Below are positions 15,270 to 23,046 of a stretch of 51,449 bases of DNA, one piece after another. Made by a program: the position numbers and the translations under genes. This DNA is from Candidatus Dormiibacterota bacterium (GTDB lineage: Bacteria; Chloroflexota; Dormibacteria; Dormibacterales; Dormibacteraceae). Numbering within the stretch: position 1 is the first letter of the stretch; the number at the start of each line of letters is the position of its first letter. The stretch covers positions 1 to 51,449 of the forward strand of contig CATPBK010000077.1 in assembly GCA_955652705.1 (NCBI GenBank), given 5' to 3'. Under the pieces are notes generated by a model. The model saw only the letters and a program-made list of their open reading frames with translations. It ran no database searches and was not told the origin of the DNA.

Positions 15270-16161
15270 GGCACCTAACGTTAAGCCCTCCGGTCAGCAG
15301 TACGAGATCAAGCACGGCGACCGCCGCGCGGTGGTGACGGAGGTCGGCGCCACGCTGCGCGAGTACTTCGTGGGACCGGAGCGGATCGTCGACGGTTTCA
15401 GCCAGGACGAGATCTGCAGTGCCGGCCGCGGCCAGCTCTTGGCGCCCTGGCCGAACCGCATCCGCGACGGCTTCTACGAATTTGCTGGTGAGAACAATCA
15501 GCTCCCCATCAACGAGGTCGCCAGGCACAACGCTATTCACGGACTGGTCCGCTGGCTGCCCTGGCACCCGCTCGAGCACGAGGCTCACCGGGTCCGCGTC
15601 GCCGTCACGCTGCCAGCCCAGCCTGGCTACCCTTTCACGCTGGGTTTGGAGGTCGCCTACGAGGTTGCCGCCACTGGCCTGCGGGTGACTGCCACCGCTC
15701 GCAACCTGGGTGGCAGGGCGGCGCCATACGGGTTCGGCCAGCACCCCTACTTGACCGCCGGCACCGAGCTGGTGGACGACGTCGTGGTGACCGTGCCGGC
15801 CAGCTCCCGGTTGGTCGTGGACGAGCGGATGATCCCGACCGGCGAGCGTGTCGCGGCTGACTGGCAGGCGGGTCGCCGGCTCGGCGACCTGGCGCTGGAC
15901 GCCGCCTTCACCGACCTGGAGACGAGCGACGGGTTCTGGCACGTCCAGCTGGAGGGCCGCTACGTGGTTCGTCTTTGGGGCGAGTCGTCGCTTCCTTACG
16001 TCCAGCTCTTCAGCGGCGACAGCCTGCCGCCAGGGCAGCGGCGCCGGGGCCTGGCCATCGAGCCGATGAGCTGCCCCGCCAACGCCTTCCAGACCGGCGA
16101 AGCGGTGATCGTCCTGGAGCCGGGCCGCGAGATTTCGCACAGCTGGGGCCTGCAGCCCTGA
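15268..16161 (+). CDS. aldose 1-epimerase (galactose mutarotase-like)
   Basis: A 297-residue mutarotase, interconverting alpha and beta anomers of hexoses. The family motifs are present: NRIRDGFYEFAGEN near the N-terminus, NAIHGLVRWLPW with one conserved histidine, FGQHPYL with the catalytic histidine (about residue 160), and LAIEPMSCPANAF with the catalytic glutamate (about 267). ATG 15268 gives the usual length; an upstream in-frame ATG at 15241 lies inside the GNAT gene and is less likely. It is followed by the SRPBCC gene through a CTGA overlap. Confidence 0.9.
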   Translation: MAPNVKPSGQQYEIKHGDRRAVVTEVGATLREYFVGPERIVDGFSQDEICSAGRGQLLAPWPNRIRDGFYEFAGENNQLPINEVARHNAIHGLVRWLPWHPLEHEAHRVRVAVTLPAQPGYPFTLGLEVAYEVAATGLRVTATARNLGGRAAPYGFGQHPYLTAGTELVDDVVVTVPASSRLVVDERMIPTGERVAADWQAGRRLGDLALDAAFTDLETSDGFWHVQLEGRYVVRLWGESSLPYVQLFSGDSLPPGQRRRGLAIEPMSCPANAFQTGEAVIVLEPGREISHSWGLQP

Positions 16162-16508
16162 TCCGGGTTTCAGCCGGCGCTCTCATCCGGCGCTCGCCGG
16201 AGCGGGTCTGGGAGTACGTTTCCGATCTCGACCGGATGTCGCAGTGGCAAGCGCAGCCCCTGGTCGGCCGGCCGCAAGTGGCGGTCCTGGAGCCGGGTGA
16301 ACGCTTCGTGCTGCGCGGAGGTTCGGATCGCTGGCGAAAGCTCCTCGAAGTCAGCTTCGCCCCGGTCGGCGATGCCACCAGGCTCGACTTCACCCTCCGG
16401 CTGCACGGTTACCCGCGGGCGCTGGAGCGGGTGGTCCAGCGCCGGGCGGCGGCCGCCCTGGAGGGCGACCTGGCTCGCTTGAAGCTCCTGCTGGAGGCAG
16501 TGCTCTAG
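16158..16508 (+). CDS. SRPBCC (START-like) family protein, probable CTG start
   Basis: A protein of about 116 residues with a hydrophobic-cavity fold: it opens IRVSAGALIRRSPERVWEYVSDLDRMSQW, the canonical first strand and helix of polyketide cyclase/SRPBCC proteins, and ends in a long helix. No ATG, GTG or TTG occurs in frame near this conserved start. CTG at 16158 overlaps the mutarotase stop in CTGA, the same geometry as the many ATGA overlaps in this window, so CTG (or ATC at 16161) is the best candidate. The ligand is unknown. Its TAG stop lies in a CTAG palindrome shared with the convergent permease. Confidence 0.75.
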   Translation: MIRVSAGALIRRSPERVWEYVSDLDRMSQWQAQPLVGRPQVAVLEPGERFVLRGGSDRWRKLLEVSFAPVGDATRLDFTLRLHGYPRALERVVQRRAAAALEGDLARLKLLLEAVL

Positions 16509-17266
16509 GAGAAGCGGCGCCGCTCTTCCCGCTGGGCGGCCCAGGTCGTAAGAGCGGTGAAGAGCACCAGGTAGCCAGCCAGCCAGAGCACGCTCTGAAA
16601 CAGGTTGTCCTCGCTGACCCCGACGGCGTTCCAGGCCAGGCGCCCATAGTGGTACATGGGCAGGTAGGGCGCGATCTTCTGAATGAAGTCGGGCAGGACC
16701 TGGACCGGAAAGAAGATCCCAGACGCGAATGCCATCGGCAGATAGATAAGGTTGATGACCGGCAGGGCGGCGCGCGGCCCGAACAGGTATCCGACCGAGA
16801 AGCCCATCGCGATGAAAGGGATCATCCCGATGAGCAGGCGAGCCGTGAGGTTCGCGTACTGGTCGATCGGCAGCAGGACCCGACCGAGGATGTAGGCGAC
16901 GACGTAGAGGGCGATCAGTGCCACGAAGGCAAACGCGATCGCCGTAGCCACCTTGCCGATCAAGTAAGCGATCGGCCGCAGCGGGGTGGCGCGCATGAGG
17001 GCGTCCATCCGCTCGCCTCGTTCCACCGCGACGCTGATTCCGAACGAGAAGAGAGACACGTTGACGGCGGCGTAGGCCGCGAGCGAGGCGAGGATGTAGG
17101 TGTGGATGTTGACGCTCGAGTACCGGCCCTGCTGGAGTCCGATGAACAGGTAGAAGACGGCCGGCAGCGCGATGCTCGTGACCGAGAAAGCAGGGAGGCG
17201 CCAGAGCTTCAAGAACTCGGCCCGCGTTTGGGCGGCGATCATCGGCAGCAGCGGAGCAGTCTTCAC
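16505..17266 (-). CDS. ABC-2 type transporter permease
   Basis: A 253-residue permease with six hydrophobic segments and the ABC-2 arrangement: N-terminal RAEFLKLWRLP, GERMDALMRATPLRP in the cytoplasmic loop, and YLPMAFASGIFFPVQVLPDF before the last helices. The start is GTG 17266, overlapping the ATPase stop as GTGA. With the ATPase it forms an exporter of lipid, drug or polysaccharide type; the substrate cannot be read. The 3' end overlaps the SRPBCC gene on the other strand by four bases. Confidence 0.88.
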   Translation of the reverse strand: MKTAPLLPMIAAQTRAEFLKLWRLPAFSVTSIALPAVFYLFIGLQQGRYSSVNIHTYILASLAAYAAVNVSLFSFGISVAVERGERMDALMRATPLRPIAYLIGKVATAIAFAFVALIALYVVAYILGRVLLPIDQYANLTARLLIGMIPFIAMGFSVGYLFGPRAALPVINLIYLPMAFASGIFFPVQVLPDFIQKIAPYLPMYHYGRLAWNAVGVSEDNLFQSVLWLAGYLVLFTALTTWAAQREERRRFS

Positions 17267-18198
17267 CCGCGACCCTCGGTGAGGCTCAGCACGGCGTCCT
17301 CCAGGCCCGCTCCGACGACCTCCAGGTCGTGGATCTCGGTGCCGCGCTCGAAGAGGGCTTTGAGCACTGCCTCGGGCTCGTTTGTGAGGAGCTCGACCGA
17401 CGAGTCGTGGATCGACAGGTTCTGGATCGCAAGGTCGCGAAAGTCGGCGTCCTTCAAGGGTCCGGCCGTCGTGAAGCTGACCTTCTTCCCGGGCACCCGG
17501 TCCTTGATCGCGGCCGGACTGCCCTCGGCGACTTTGACGCCGTGGTCGACCACTACGACCCGCGTGGCCAGGGCGTCGGCTTCTTCCAGGTAATGCGTCG
17601 TCAAGACGATTCCCTTGCCGCCTCCGACGAGCGTCCGGACCTGCTCCCAAAAAGCGCGCCGCGAGGCCACATCGAGGCCGACGGTCGGCTCGTCCAGGAA
17701 CAGCATGTCCGGGTCGCCGCAGACGGCCAGCGCAAAGTAGACGCGCTGCTTCTGCCCGCCGGAAAGCTGCGAGATCAGCTTGCCGCCGAGGTCGCTGATG
17801 GAGGCGATTTCGAGCACGCGCGCGGTCGGCAGCGGCCGCGGGTAGTAAGTCCGGAAGAGGTCCACGATCTCGCGCACCCGCAGCGAAAGCGGGACGCCCG
17901 ACTCCTGCAGCATCACACCCATTCGGCCCCGCGCGCGGATATCGGTGGGCGCCAGGCCGAAGAGCCGCGCCGAGCCGGAGGTCGGCTTGCGCAGCCCTGT
18001 CATCAAGCTGATGGCCGTTGTCTTACCGGCGCCGTTGGGGCCGAGCATCGCCACCAGCTCCCCCGGGTTGACCGTGAGCGAGACGCCCTTCAGCGCCTGG
18101 ACAGACCCGTAGCTCTTGTGGGCGTCGACCAGTTCGACGAACGGCTGGTCGTCAGCCGAGGGAGTAGATACCGGGGAGTTCGCGGTAGAGCCCGGCAT
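17263..18198 (-). CDS. ABC-2 type exporter ATP-binding protein
   Basis: A 311-residue ATPase: Walker A GPNGAGKT (about 53-60), Q-loop MLQESGVP, signature LSGGQKQR, Walker B MLFLDEP and the H-loop LTTHYLEEA. After about residue 225 comes a C-terminal extension, as in DrrA/CcmA-like exporters. The ATG at 18198 lies 47 bases inside the upstream hpt gene; no later ATG, GTG or TTG lies before the conserved VELVDAHKSYG, so the overlap seems real. It is coupled to the permease by GTGA. Confidence 0.92.
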   Translation of the reverse strand: MPGSTANSPVSTPSADDQPFVELVDAHKSYGSVQALKGVSLTVNPGELVAMLGPNGAGKTTAISLMTGLRKPTSGSARLFGLAPTDIRARGRMGVMLQESGVPLSLRVREIVDLFRTYYPRPLPTARVLEIASISDLGGKLISQLSGGQKQRVYFALAVCGDPDMLFLDEPTVGLDVASRRAFWEQVRTLVGGGKGIVLTTHYLEEADALATRVVVVDHGVKVAEGSPAAIKDRVPGKKVSFTTAGPLKDADFRDLAIQNLSIHDSSVELLTNEPEAVLKALFERGTEIHDLEVVGAGLEDAVLSLTEGRG

Positions 18199-18712
18199 AG
18201 TCGAGACCGTAGCCGATGACGAATCGGTCCGGGATGACGAAGCCGGTGAAGTCGATGTGGACAGGGATCTCGCGCCGGGCCGGGCGGTCGAGAAGAGACG
18301 CCAGCCGGAGCGACGCCGGGCGCTGCCGGCGCAGCTTCTTCAAGATCACGTTGATCGTGCGGCCGGAGTCGACGATGTCCTCGACCAGCAGCACGTGGCG
18401 GGCGGTCAGCGGACCCTCGACAAGGTGGGCGAACTTGACCTTGCCGGAGCTGGCGGTCCCTCCTCCGTAGCTGGATGCCCGGACGAACTCCAGCTCGGCC
18501 GGGATGCTGAGCGCGCGGAGGAGGTCTGAGGCGAACACCGCGGCGCCCTTCAAGATCACGATGATCACGAGCGGCTGGTCGATGTCCTGGTACGTCCCGG
18601 AGATCTCACGCCCGAGCTCGCGCACCCGACGCGCGATTCGCTGGGGCGTGATCATCGCCTTCCCGGACCCTCGCGTCGGCGGCGCCGCCGGCGGGCTCAG
18701 GACGTCAGCCAT
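18152..18712 (-). CDS. hpt: hypoxanthine phosphoribosyltransferase
   Basis: A 186-residue purine salvage enzyme forming IMP or GMP from hypoxanthine or guanine and PRPP. The PRPP-binding motif VLLVEDIVDSGRT is complete (about 107-119), with the PPi loop LKGA (54-57), the flexible loop ASSYGGG (about 79-85), and GFVIPDRFVIGYGLDYAGLYRELP at the end, which carries the purine-binding residues. The N-terminal 20 residues (Pro/Ala-rich) are longer than usual. It overlaps the ATPase gene downstream by 47 bases and the phosphatase gene upstream by eight. Confidence 0.95.
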   Translation of the reverse strand: MADVLSPPAAPPTRGSGKAMITPQRIARRVRELGREISGTYQDIDQPLVIIVILKGAAVFASDLLRALSIPAELEFVRASSYGGGTASSGKVKFAHLVEGPLTARHVLLVEDIVDSGRTINVILKKLRRQRPASLRLASLLDRPARREIPVHIDFTGFVIPDRFVIGYGLDYAGLYRELPGIYSLG

Positions 18713-19451
18713 GTGGCCTCAAGTTTAGTGATCCCCGACCCAGGAGACTGAGCGGGCCGACCGAGGCCTGCACCGGGGCCAGCCGCCGGTAGCGCGGGCG
18801 TCCGAAGCGGCTCAGTCCGCCGTCGAAGTTGATGGCCCGGCCACCGCCGTAGACCTCCGGCCTGGCGGCCGAGTGGGGAGTGTGCCCGTGCACGACCCGC
18901 TCGGCTCCGCTGCGCTCGAGCCAGCGTTGCAGCCGGCCCGGACGCTTGAAGATCGCGCGTGGGCTCAGGGCCGCCCAGAGCTCCGCCTCCCGGCCCGGTT
19001 CAGCCAGCAGCTGGCGGACGGTGGCGTTGACGACCTCGGGGTCGCCGCTCCCCGCCAGCTCCCAGTAGCCGTCGTTGTCGCTGTGCTCGACGAGCGTCCC
19101 GTCGTCCAGCATCAGCACGGCGGGGCGATCCAGGAGCCAGGCTTGCAGAGCGGCGTCGTTCCTCAATTCTTCGAGGTCGTGCAGCTCGCCTCCGACGCTC
19201 AGCCAGCCCCCGATGGAGCCGGGGTCGCGCAGCGCCCTGAGCATGGCGATCTCATGGTTGCCGAGGAGCACCGTCGAGTTCGGCCGGTCACGGGCGTAGC
19301 GAAGCGCGCCTACGCCGAATGGACCGCCGTCGACGAGGTCGCCCAGGAAGATCGTTTGCCACTCTCCAGGCGGGTATGGCTTGAGAGCCGTGAAGAGACG
19401 CTCGAGGTCGCCATGAACGTCGCCGACGATGAGGATGGGCAGCTCGTTCAA
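18705..19451 (-). CDS. calcineurin-like (PPP family) phosphoesterase
   Basis: A 248-residue metallophosphoesterase. The dimetal motifs appear in order: GDVHGDLERL (about 10-19), GDLVDGG, GNHEIAMLRALRD and VVHGHTPHS. The order and the GDVHG start resemble ApaH/PrpE-type bacterial PPP phosphatases acting on dinucleoside polyphosphates or phosphoproteins. The start is TTG 19451, which overlaps the stop of the upstream gene as TTGA and gives a correct first strand. The 3' end overlaps hpt by eight bases. Confidence 0.88.
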   Translation of the reverse strand: MNELPILIVGDVHGDLERLFTALKPYPPGEWQTIFLGDLVDGGPFGVGALRYARDRPNSTVLLGNHEIAMLRALRDPGSIGGWLSVGGELHDLEELRNDAALQAWLLDRPAVLMLDDGTLVEHSDNDGYWELAGSGDPEVVNATVRQLLAEPGREAELWAALSPRAIFKRPGRLQRWLERSGAERVVHGHTPHSAARPEVYGGGRAINFDGGLSRFGRPRYRRLAPVQASVGPLSLLGRGSLNLRPHG

Positions 19452-20065
19452 GCCAGGCGGCGGACGGCCCGGGTGTAGGAGCCGATGGTCTGCAGCTCGG
19501 TCCGGTGCGGGCGCCAGAGCCAGCCGCTTCCAAAGAGCGATTCGGCCTCGCCGCGTCCGAAGGGACGCGCCCGCGCGAAGAAGTGGCTGCCGGCGCCGCC
19601 GCGGAAGACCCAGAAGGAGTCCCAGCCGCCAGTTGCCCGCGCCCGCCGGACGTGGGCGTTGGCGTCCCACCAGCCCGGCCCGGGATCATCGACGACGTCG
19701 GCCAGGATGGCCTCCACGACCAGCCGGCCGACCAGGAAGAAGCCGCCCGGATGGAGGCGCGCCAGGAAGAGGATCTCGTCGCCCTGCCTGGCTCGGCGCA
19801 GGTTGAACGCCCGCCCGGCGCGCCGGCAGTTGTCGCCGTAGGTGGGGACCGGCGAGGTCAGGTCGGGGTCCAGGTGGACCGCGCGCTCGAGCCAGCCAGG
19901 TGGGGCGTAGGGGGCCAGCTCGGGGAGATCGCCGAGGCGCAGCATGGGCGGCGACCAGGGGACCCGCTCAGGGATCGGCAGCAGCCGAAAGCTGCCGTCC
20001 GCGAAAAGAGGCGAGCGCGCGGCGTGGGTCGTGTTGACCCCGACATTGGCGACGAAGGTGGCCAT
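19448..20065 (-). CDS. Nmad3-like (nucleotide modification associated domain 3) protein
   Basis: A 205-residue protein. The start ATFVANVGVNTTHAARSPLF, the following DGSFRLLPIPE and the central PTYGDNCRRA resemble the family named nucleotide modification associated domain 3, first noted in genomes with modified DNA bases. Its biochemistry is unknown, and the assignment rests on recalled sequence character, not on a search. Another notable stretch is WWDANAHVRRARA. No membrane segment is seen. It is coupled by TTGA to the phosphoesterase. ATG 20065 is the start; the tRNA genes lie divergently 40 bases away. Confidence 0.5.
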   Translation of the reverse strand: MATFVANVGVNTTHAARSPLFADGSFRLLPIPERVPWSPPMLRLGDLPELAPYAPPGWLERAVHLDPDLTSPVPTYGDNCRRAGRAFNLRRARQGDEILFLARLHPGGFFLVGRLVVEAILADVVDDPGPGWWDANAHVRRARATGGWDSFWVFRGGAGSHFFARARPFGRGEAESLFGSGWLWRPHRTELQTIGSYTRAVRRLA

Positions 20066-20105
20066 GGTTGTCCAGTGTGCCCGGGTAAACTTGCTTCCGG
20101 TTCGT

Positions 20106-20183
20106 AGGGGCGTAGCTCAGTCTGGTCAGAGCGGCGGTCTCCAAAACCGCGGGCCGAGGGTTCGAATCCTTCCGCCCCTGCCA
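20106..20183 (+). tRNA. tRNA-Trp (anticodon CCA)
   Basis: Acceptor arm AGGGGCG (20106-20112) pairs with CGCCCCT (20173-20179). The D arm begins GCTC, the anticodon stem GCGGT/ACCGC holds loop CTCCAAA with anticodon CCA, and the T arm has GGTTCGAATCC. The discriminator base is G and CCA (20181-20183) is encoded, both as expected for tRNA-Trp. Confidence 0.95.
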
Positions 20184-20195
20184 CCAACCCGACCT

Positions 20196-20268
20196 GGGCC
20201 GCTAGCTCAACTGGCAGAGCGCCGTGCTGATAACGCGGAGGTAGGTGGTTCGAGTCCACCGCGGCCCA
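20196..20268 (+). tRNA. tRNA-Ile (anticodon GAT)
   Basis: Acceptor arm GGGCCGC (20196-20202) pairs with GCGGCCC (20261-20267). The anticodon stem CCGTG/CGCGG (one T-G pair) holds loop CTGATAA with anticodon GAT, and the T arm contains GGTTCGAGTCC. The discriminator base is A. CCA is not encoded here, unlike in the tRNA-Trp gene 12 bases upstream. The two are probably one transcript. Confidence 0.95.
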
Positions 20269-20344
20269 CTCCAGCTTCTGGGCTCAGCCGGGCATCCGGT
20301 GGCAGAGGCAGCGACAGGCCGCTCAATGCGTCATATGGACAAGA

Positions 20345-20411
20345 GCCTGTGCGTCTAGTACATATGTATGCTCTAAGCGCCTGTGCGTCTAGAACATATC
20401 GATGTTCTAGA
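20345..20411 (+). promoter_or_regulatory. twin operator-like repeats upstream of the response regulator
   Basis: The 14-base direct repeat GCCTGTGCGTCTAG occurs at 20345 and 20379, 34 bases apart (about three helical turns), each followed by an AT-rich palindrome. The first holds TACATATGTA. The second is a perfect 10-bp inverted repeat, TCTAGAACAT (20388-20397) and ATGTTCTAGA (20402-20411), around ATCG. The region is much more AT-rich than its surroundings and ends about 20 bases before the regulator start. It is best read as a pair of binding sites for a dimeric regulator, possibly the LuxR-type product itself. Confidence 0.6.
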
Positions 20412-20431
20412 GACTGAGGGGGGGGAGCAGC

Positions 20432-21076
20432 CTGTTCAGCATCGGCATCGTCGACGACCATCCCGTGTTCCGGCTTGGACTCAGGCGCCTCCTGGAGACG
20501 GATCCGGATCTGCAGGTCGCCTGGGAGCTGAATGACGCGACGAGCGTCCTGCCGACCCTGGCCGCCAGGCCTGTCGACATCGTCTTGATCGACCTGGTCC
20601 TGGGGGTCGGGCAGGACAGCCTGGCGGCCATCCGAGCGATGCGCCGAACGCACCCTGGGGTGCGCGTCATGATGATCTCCGCCTCCCTCGATCCCGAGGT
20701 TGCCCAGGCAGCCCAGATGTGTGGGGCTGACGCCTACCTGCCGAAGGATCTGCCTGCCGCTGAAACCCTGGCGGCGGTCAGGAGCCTTGTCAGCGAATCG
20801 AGCGGGGAGCGCTTCCGAAACTTTCTCACCGAAGGCCTGTTCAAGCGCCCAGGCGGCATTCTCGACTATGGCCTGACAAAGCGAGAGGCGCAGGTGCTGG
20901 CCGAGCTCAGGCGGGGCCGGTCAAACCGCGAGATCGCCTCCCACCTGGGTGTCTCGACATCCACGGTGAACAAGCATGTCCAGAAGGTCTTGAAGAAACT
21001 ACGGGTGCGGAGCCGGGCCCAGGCGGTCGCCAGCTTCGCGTCCGGGACAAGCCGCCCGCAGTCGGGGGTTTGTTGA
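20432..21076 (+). CDS. NarL/LuxR-type response regulator, probable CTG start
   Basis: A protein of about 214 residues. The receiver opens SIGIVDDHPVFRLGLRRLL, with the acidic pair DD at about 8-9; the phosphoacceptor aspartate is in IVLIDLVLG (about 60) and the conserved lysine in YLPKDLP. A LuxR-type HTH follows: LTKREAQVLAELRRG, NREIASHLGVSTSTVNKHVQ. GTG at 20465 would delete the first strand and the acidic pair. An in-frame TAG at 20408 limits the start to CTG 20414 or CTG 20432; the latter has GGGGGGGAG just before it. It has no adjacent kinase of its own and sits behind a pair of operator-like repeats. Confidence 0.85.
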   Translation: MFSIGIVDDHPVFRLGLRRLLETDPDLQVAWELNDATSVLPTLAARPVDIVLIDLVLGVGQDSLAAIRAMRRTHPGVRVMMISASLDPEVAQAAQMCGADAYLPKDLPAAETLAAVRSLVSESSGERFRNFLTEGLFKRPGGILDYGLTKREAQVLAELRRGRSNREIASHLGVSTSTVNKHVQKVLKKLRVRSRAQAVASFASGTSRPQSGVC

Positions 21077-21129
21077 TAAGTTGGGCAAAAGGCGGGCAGA
21101 ACCGGTGGAAAAATGGTTAATTCTGACCA

Positions 21130-21158
21130 TTGACTTCCCCCCAGGAGTGGCGTTTAGT
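21130..21158 (+). promoter_or_regulatory. possible sigma-70-type promoter with inverted repeat
   Basis: TTGACT (21130-21135) is followed after 17 bases by TTTAGT (21153-21158). These match five of six and four of six consensus positions. A short inverted repeat, GAGTG (21145) and CACTC (about 21159), flanks the -10 region and could be an operator. It lies about 130 bases upstream of the kinase gene. This is a reading by eye only. Confidence 0.35.
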
Positions 21159-21289
21159 CACTCTAAGTAGTAGGACTGACCTAGGTAGGTGGGGGGTTGG
21201 CCTAAGGACAGGTGGCCGGTGGGGGCCTCCTCAGGTCCAGGAACTGATCTCCCACCGACCGACGGGGCGAATCGTTAAGGGGGGAGAGC

Positions 21290-22000
21290 GTGACTTTGCC
21301 AGCCGTGGTGCCCAGAGCATCAAGGTTGAGCGTCAGGCAGGCCGCGTTGGAACACGACATCAAGCAGCTGCTTGCGCGTGAGCTCCACGACCGAGTCGCC
21401 CAGACCCTGACCTCAATGCTGGTCGAGCTCGAGAACTTCAAAGCCTCGCAGGTCGGTCGCAAGTCAGTTCTCCTCGAGGTGGACGGTCTCCAGGACTCGA
21501 CGAGGGGCGTTCTCAACGAGCTGCGCGCGCTCTTCTATGAGCTGCGCGGCGAGGAAGGGATAGGCGACAGTTTCGTGGACAAGGTGCGCGTGCTGATCGC
21601 GCGGTTCCACGAGAAGACAAGCATCGAGGCCCACTTGAGCGTGCAGCGCGGCTGGCCGGCCAGCCTGCGACCGCAGACCGCTCTCAACGCATATCGCATC
21701 ATCGAGGAGGCGCTCGCGAACGTCCGCATGCACAGCGGCGCAAATGCGGTCAGAGTCGCTCTCAAGCGCTATTCCTTCAGTCATCTGGCCGTCCAGGTCA
21801 AGGATGACGGAAGAGGCCTCGACACCGACGAGTCCCGCCCACTGGGCCTTGGGATGGTCGGCATGCGGGAGCGGGTCGTCATCCTGGGCGGGGAGCTGCG
21901 CATCGATAGCAATGGCGGCCACGGCACTAGTGTCCTGGCGATCTTTCCCAAGGACCTGATTTCGTCCCAGGATTTACTCGTGCCGGAGGTAAGCGCATGA
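21290..22000 (+). CDS. soluble NarL-partner histidine kinase (HisKA_3, no sensor domain)
   Basis: A 236-residue kinase. The phospho-accepting H33 lies in RELHDRVAQTL (HisKA_3 H-box). The ATPase domain has the N-box AYRIIEEALANVRMHS, G1 VKDDGRGLD and G2 LGLGMVGMRERV. There is no membrane segment or PAS/GAF domain, so the input must come from a partner protein or from the 30-residue N-terminus. GTG 21290 follows GGGGGGAGA. It overlaps its regulator by ATGA, a standard two-component pair. Confidence 0.92.
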   Translation: MTLPAVVPRASRLSVRQAALEHDIKQLLARELHDRVAQTLTSMLVELENFKASQVGRKSVLLEVDGLQDSTRGVLNELRALFYELRGEEGIGDSFVDKVRVLIARFHEKTSIEAHLSVQRGWPASLRPQTALNAYRIIEEALANVRMHSGANAVRVALKRYSFSHLAVQVKDDGRGLDTDESRPLGLGMVGMRERVVILGGELRIDSNGGHGTSVLAIFPKDLISSQDLLVPEVSA

Positions 22001-22656
22001 CCATGACCGCGACCCGACCTGTCCGCGTCCTCATCGCCGATGACCAGACCCTCTTTCGCACCGGACTTGCGCATCTGCTTGGAGAGGATCCACGCGTCGA
22101 GATCGTCGGGCAGGCAGCTGACGGCGTCGAGGCGACGATGCTTGCTGCCAAGCTCAAGCCGGACGTCGTCCTGATGGACTTGAAGATGCCCAACATGGAC
22201 GGCATCGAGGCGACGCGTCAGATCGTGGAAGCCGACCCTGCGATCAAGGTTTTGATGCTGAGCACCTTCGATGCGGACAATCACGTGATCCAGGCTCTGA
22301 AGGTTGGAGCAGGTGGCTACGTCCTCAAGGACTCGCGCGCCGAGGCGATCGTCAGCAGCATCGTCGCGATCATGTCAGGTGAGCGGGTGATGGCCGGCGC
22401 GGTAGCCAACCGCGTCCTCGAGATGCTGACCGGAGCCACCACCCCGAAGCAGTTCTACGACGGCCTGACTGCCCGTGAGATCGAGATCTTGAGGTTGCTC
22501 GCGGCGGGCATGGCCAACAAGCAGATCGCCTTTCAACTCAAGATCAGCGAGAAGACTGTCCGCAACCACGTGAGCAACACTTACGAAAAGCTGGGCATCT
22601 ACGATCGCGCCCAGGCCGTGCTTTACGCGGTGCGGAAGGGACTCGTCGAGGTCTAG
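21997..22656 (+). CDS. NarL-type response regulator
   Basis: A 219-residue regulator, cognate of the kinase by position. The receiver has IADDQ, the phosphoacceptor in VVLMDLKMPNMDG, the switch Thr/Ser in LMLSTFD and the lysine in YVLKDSRAE. The LuxR HTH follows (LTAREIEILRLLAAG, NKQIAFQLKISEKTVRNHVSN). All key residues are present, unlike the two degenerate relatives at 23262 and 35323. ATG 21997 overlaps the kinase stop. An intrinsic terminator follows. Confidence 0.94.
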   Translation: MTMTATRPVRVLIADDQTLFRTGLAHLLGEDPRVEIVGQAADGVEATMLAAKLKPDVVLMDLKMPNMDGIEATRQIVEADPAIKVLMLSTFDADNHVIQALKVGAGGYVLKDSRAEAIVSSIVAIMSGERVMAGAVANRVLEMLTGATTPKQFYDGLTAREIEILRLLAAGMANKQIAFQLKISEKTVRNHVSNTYEKLGIYDRAQAVLYAVRKGLVEV

Positions 22657-22665
22657 CGATTGGCT

Positions 22666-22707
22666 AAGCCGACGGCCGCTGGCTAGGTGCCGGCGGCTTT
22701 CTTATTT
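22666..22707 (+). terminator. intrinsic terminator of the two-component operon
   Basis: AAGCCG-A-CGGC (22666-22676) pairs with GCCG-G-CGGCTT (22689-22699), with one internal mismatch, and is followed by TTCTTATTT. It lies ten bases after the regulator stop and reaches the stop of the convergent gene. Confidence 0.65.
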
Positions 22708-23046
22708 CCCGCCGACGATGGCGTCGTCAACTGAACGCTTCAGTTTGAGCATCGCCTCGGCGGAGACGGGCAGGTCGTCAAGCCAGACAAAGATCGCATC
22801 TACGATCTGGCGCCAGGCCCCGACCTGCCGCGTCATCACGCCCCCCCAATAGGATCTGGACCAGCCGGCTGCTGTCAAGAAGCCGGCCACAAAACAGCAG
22901 AGACAGGCAGTTAGGGCCACGTCCCAGCCGATCCAGCCGTCCGGGTGGAGCGAAGCGATGATGTAGAGGCCCAGGGCCAGGTTGGTGGCAACGGACGCCG
23001 GCAGGATGATTCGAAAGAAAACCGCTCCTCGTGCCGGTCGACGCAT
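22702..23046 (-). CDS. hypothetical small membrane protein
   Basis: A 114-residue protein. A hydrophobic segment lies at about 10-29 (IILPASVATNLALGLYIIAS) and a second at about 38-61, with three cysteines near its middle (TACLCC). A hydrophilic C-terminal half follows with amphipathic helices. No family is recognised. It is monocistronic and divergent from the degenerate regulator at 23262. ATG 23046 is preceded by GGGGGGTAGC on its strand, a plausible ribosome-binding site. Confidence 0.5.
   Translation of the reverse strand: MRRPARGAVFFRIILPASVATNLALGLYIIASLHPDGWIGWDVALTACLCCFVAGFLTAAGWSRSYWGGVMTRQVGAWRQIVDAIFVWLDDLPVSAEAMLKLKRSVDDAIVGGK

Noticed and set aside
16649-17593. A 314-codon plus-strand frame opposite the ABC transporter genes.
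   Set aside because: It is antisense to two clear ABC genes with intact Walker and permease motifs; its product is Arg/Asp/Gly-rich without domain character.
20465-21076. The response regulator starting at GTG 20465.
   Set aside because: This would remove the first beta strand and acidic pair of an otherwise complete receiver; the upstream CTG with a good ribosome-binding site restores them.
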